From Spirochaetaceae bacterium (GTDB lineage: Bacteria; Spirochaetota; Spirochaetia; DSM-27196; SKKC01), in contig PWGF01000233.1 of assembly GCA_003554375.1 (NCBI GenBank), forward strand, positions 1-37,053: DNA of 37,053 nucleotides. The letters are read 5' to 3'. Of this stretch, positions 35,795-37,053 are shown in pieces. The translations under genes and the position numbers were made by a program. Numbering within the stretch: position 1 is the stretch's first letter; the number at the start of each line of letters is the position of its first letter. The notes below the pieces were generated by a model. The model worked only from the letters and a program-made list of their open reading frames with translations, had not been told where the DNA came from and did no database searches.

Positions 35795-37053
35795 ATGAGC
35801 GGAATCGGAGGGCGTGTACCCCCTCATAACAACGAAGCCGAGATAGCGACACTCGGTGCAATGCTCCTGAACCCGGAGGCGGTGACAAGGGTCATTCCGA
35901 TTGTGCGTTCGCGTGACTTCTATCATGCAGCACATCAGAAGGTTTTCGACGCGGTCGTCCGGTTGATCGACAGGGCTGAGAGGCCGGACCTTATCACTGT
36001 CACGGAAGAGCTTCGTAGTTCCGGTGAGCTTGAAGGGGTTGGAGGTCCCGGCTATGTTGCGCAATTGACTTCGGAAGTTCCGGCAGCGGCCAATGTCGAG
36101 TATTACGCGAAGATCGTTCGCGATACCAGCACTCGGCGACGGCTGATCTCGATTGCGGACCAGCTAAGACAGGATGCGTTCGATGACGCTCAGGATGTGC
36201 GCCTGATGGTGGAGGAGGCGGAACGGCGGATCTTTGAGATTACCGATGAGAGTCAAATTGAGGGCTATAAGCCGGCACGCGAGATAATCGAGCGTACGGT
36301 GGAGGCCATTGAGCATCTTTACCGACACAAAGAAAGCTACACCGGGGTGCCGAGTGGACTGACGGAGCTCGACAATATGTTGAGCGGTTTTCAGGACAGC
36401 GAGTTCATAGTGGTCGGCGCTCGGCCCTCAATTGGCAAGACGGCGCTTGCTTTGTCGATGGCGGCAAATATGGCGCTCCATCGCAGCACACCAGTCGGTT
36501 TCTTCACGCTGGAGATGTCCGATATGGCGTTGATGCAGCGCCTCGTGTCGAGCGAAGCGCGGATCGGCAGTCAGAAGATCCGAACCGGATATCTTCTGCC
36601 TGCAGATTTCAAAAACTTGACGGACGCTGCAGGTCTCATCTACGACGCTCCGCTCTTCATCACCGACCAGCCGAATATGAAGCTCTTGGACTTGCGGGCT
36701 CAGGCCCGGCGCATGCGAAGTCAGGCGGGAGTGCGTATTATCTTCATCGACTATATAACGCTGATCCGGGCCGAGAATCCTGAGCTTCCGCGTCACGAGC
36801 AGATTGCTGAGGTGTCCCGTAGTCTGAAGGCTTTGGCACGGGAGCTATCTATACCCATCGTAGCGCTATCGCAGGTGAGTCGCGACAGTGAAGGGCGGCG
36901 TCCCACACTGGCGAATATCCGTGAGAGCGGATCGATCGAACAAGATGCGGATGTCGTTCTCTTTCTGCATCGAGAACGAGGTACGAACGAAGAGCACGAG
37001 ACGAATAACGTGGAAACGGAGCTGATTGTCGCAAAACAGCGAAACGGGCCACA
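35795..37053 (+). CDS. dnaB: Replicative DNA helicase DnaB (partial, runs off window)
   Basis: MSGIGGRVPPHNNEAEIATLGAMLLNPEAV...; Walker A GARPSIGKTALALSMAAN; no stop before window end (not in the ORF track). Confidence 0.95.
   Translation, partial: MSGIGGRVPPHNNEAEIATLGAMLLNPEAVTRVIPIVRSRDFYHAAHQKVFDAVVRLIDRAERPDLITVTEELRSSGELEGVGGPGYVAQLTSEVPAAANVEYYAKIVRDTSTRRRLISIADQLRQDAFDDAQDVRLMVEEAERRIFEITDESQIEGYKPAREIIERTVEAIEHLYRHKESYTGVPSGLTELDNMLSGFQDSEFIVVGARPSIGKTALALSMAANMALHRSTPVGFFTLEMSDMALMQRLVSSEARIGSQKIRTGYLLPADFKNLTDAAGLIYDAPLFITDQPNMKLLDLRAQARRMRSQAGVRIIFIDYITLIRAENPELPRHEQIAEVSRSLKALARELSIPIVALSQVSRDSEGRRPTLANIRESGSIEQDADVVLFLHRERGTNEEHETNNVETELIVAKQRNGP

Noticed and set aside
35795-37053. 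DnaB intein
   Set aside because: DnaB is a common intein host, but the sequence through Walker A and up to LIVAKQRNGP reads as uninterrupted DnaB; the remainder lies outside the window.

Overview
High-GC chromosomal window with gene content typical of a spirochaete (inference from two UPF0164/FadL-like proteins, a DUF3783 protein, and the order rpsF-ssb-rpsR-DUF2232-rplI-dnaB). Most of it is housekeeping: two tRNAs (Lys-TTT and initiator Met), xylB-like and other FGGY kinases, asnA, glycerophosphodiesterase, aldo/keto reductase, histidinol-phosphatase, hisC-prsW, clpB, argH, a BMP-type lipoprotein, a NifA-like bEBP, pyk, and the rpsF...dnaB cluster, with dnaB truncated by the window edge. The most interesting parts are: (1) a minus-strand iron-transport locus (about 10.85-6.59 kb). 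Here feoB is preceded by a single ORF joining two tandem, mutually similar nicotianamine-synthase-like SAM-fold domains, a His-rich repeat linker and a C-terminal FeoA domain. A translationally overlapping small Cys-containing membrane ORF and a promoter with an overlapping inverted repeat lie upstream. (2) An archaeal-type RNA ligase (Pab1020/Rnl3-like) and its PIN-domain partner, translationally coupled; the partner ends in a 7 x 18-bp repeat array that stops exactly at the stop codon. (3) A NifA-like sigma54 activator whose GAFTGA loop reads GAVPGA. (4) Recurrent in-frame short tandem repeats that form low-complexity tails on unrelated proteins. All family names come from reading motifs by eye; no database search was run.
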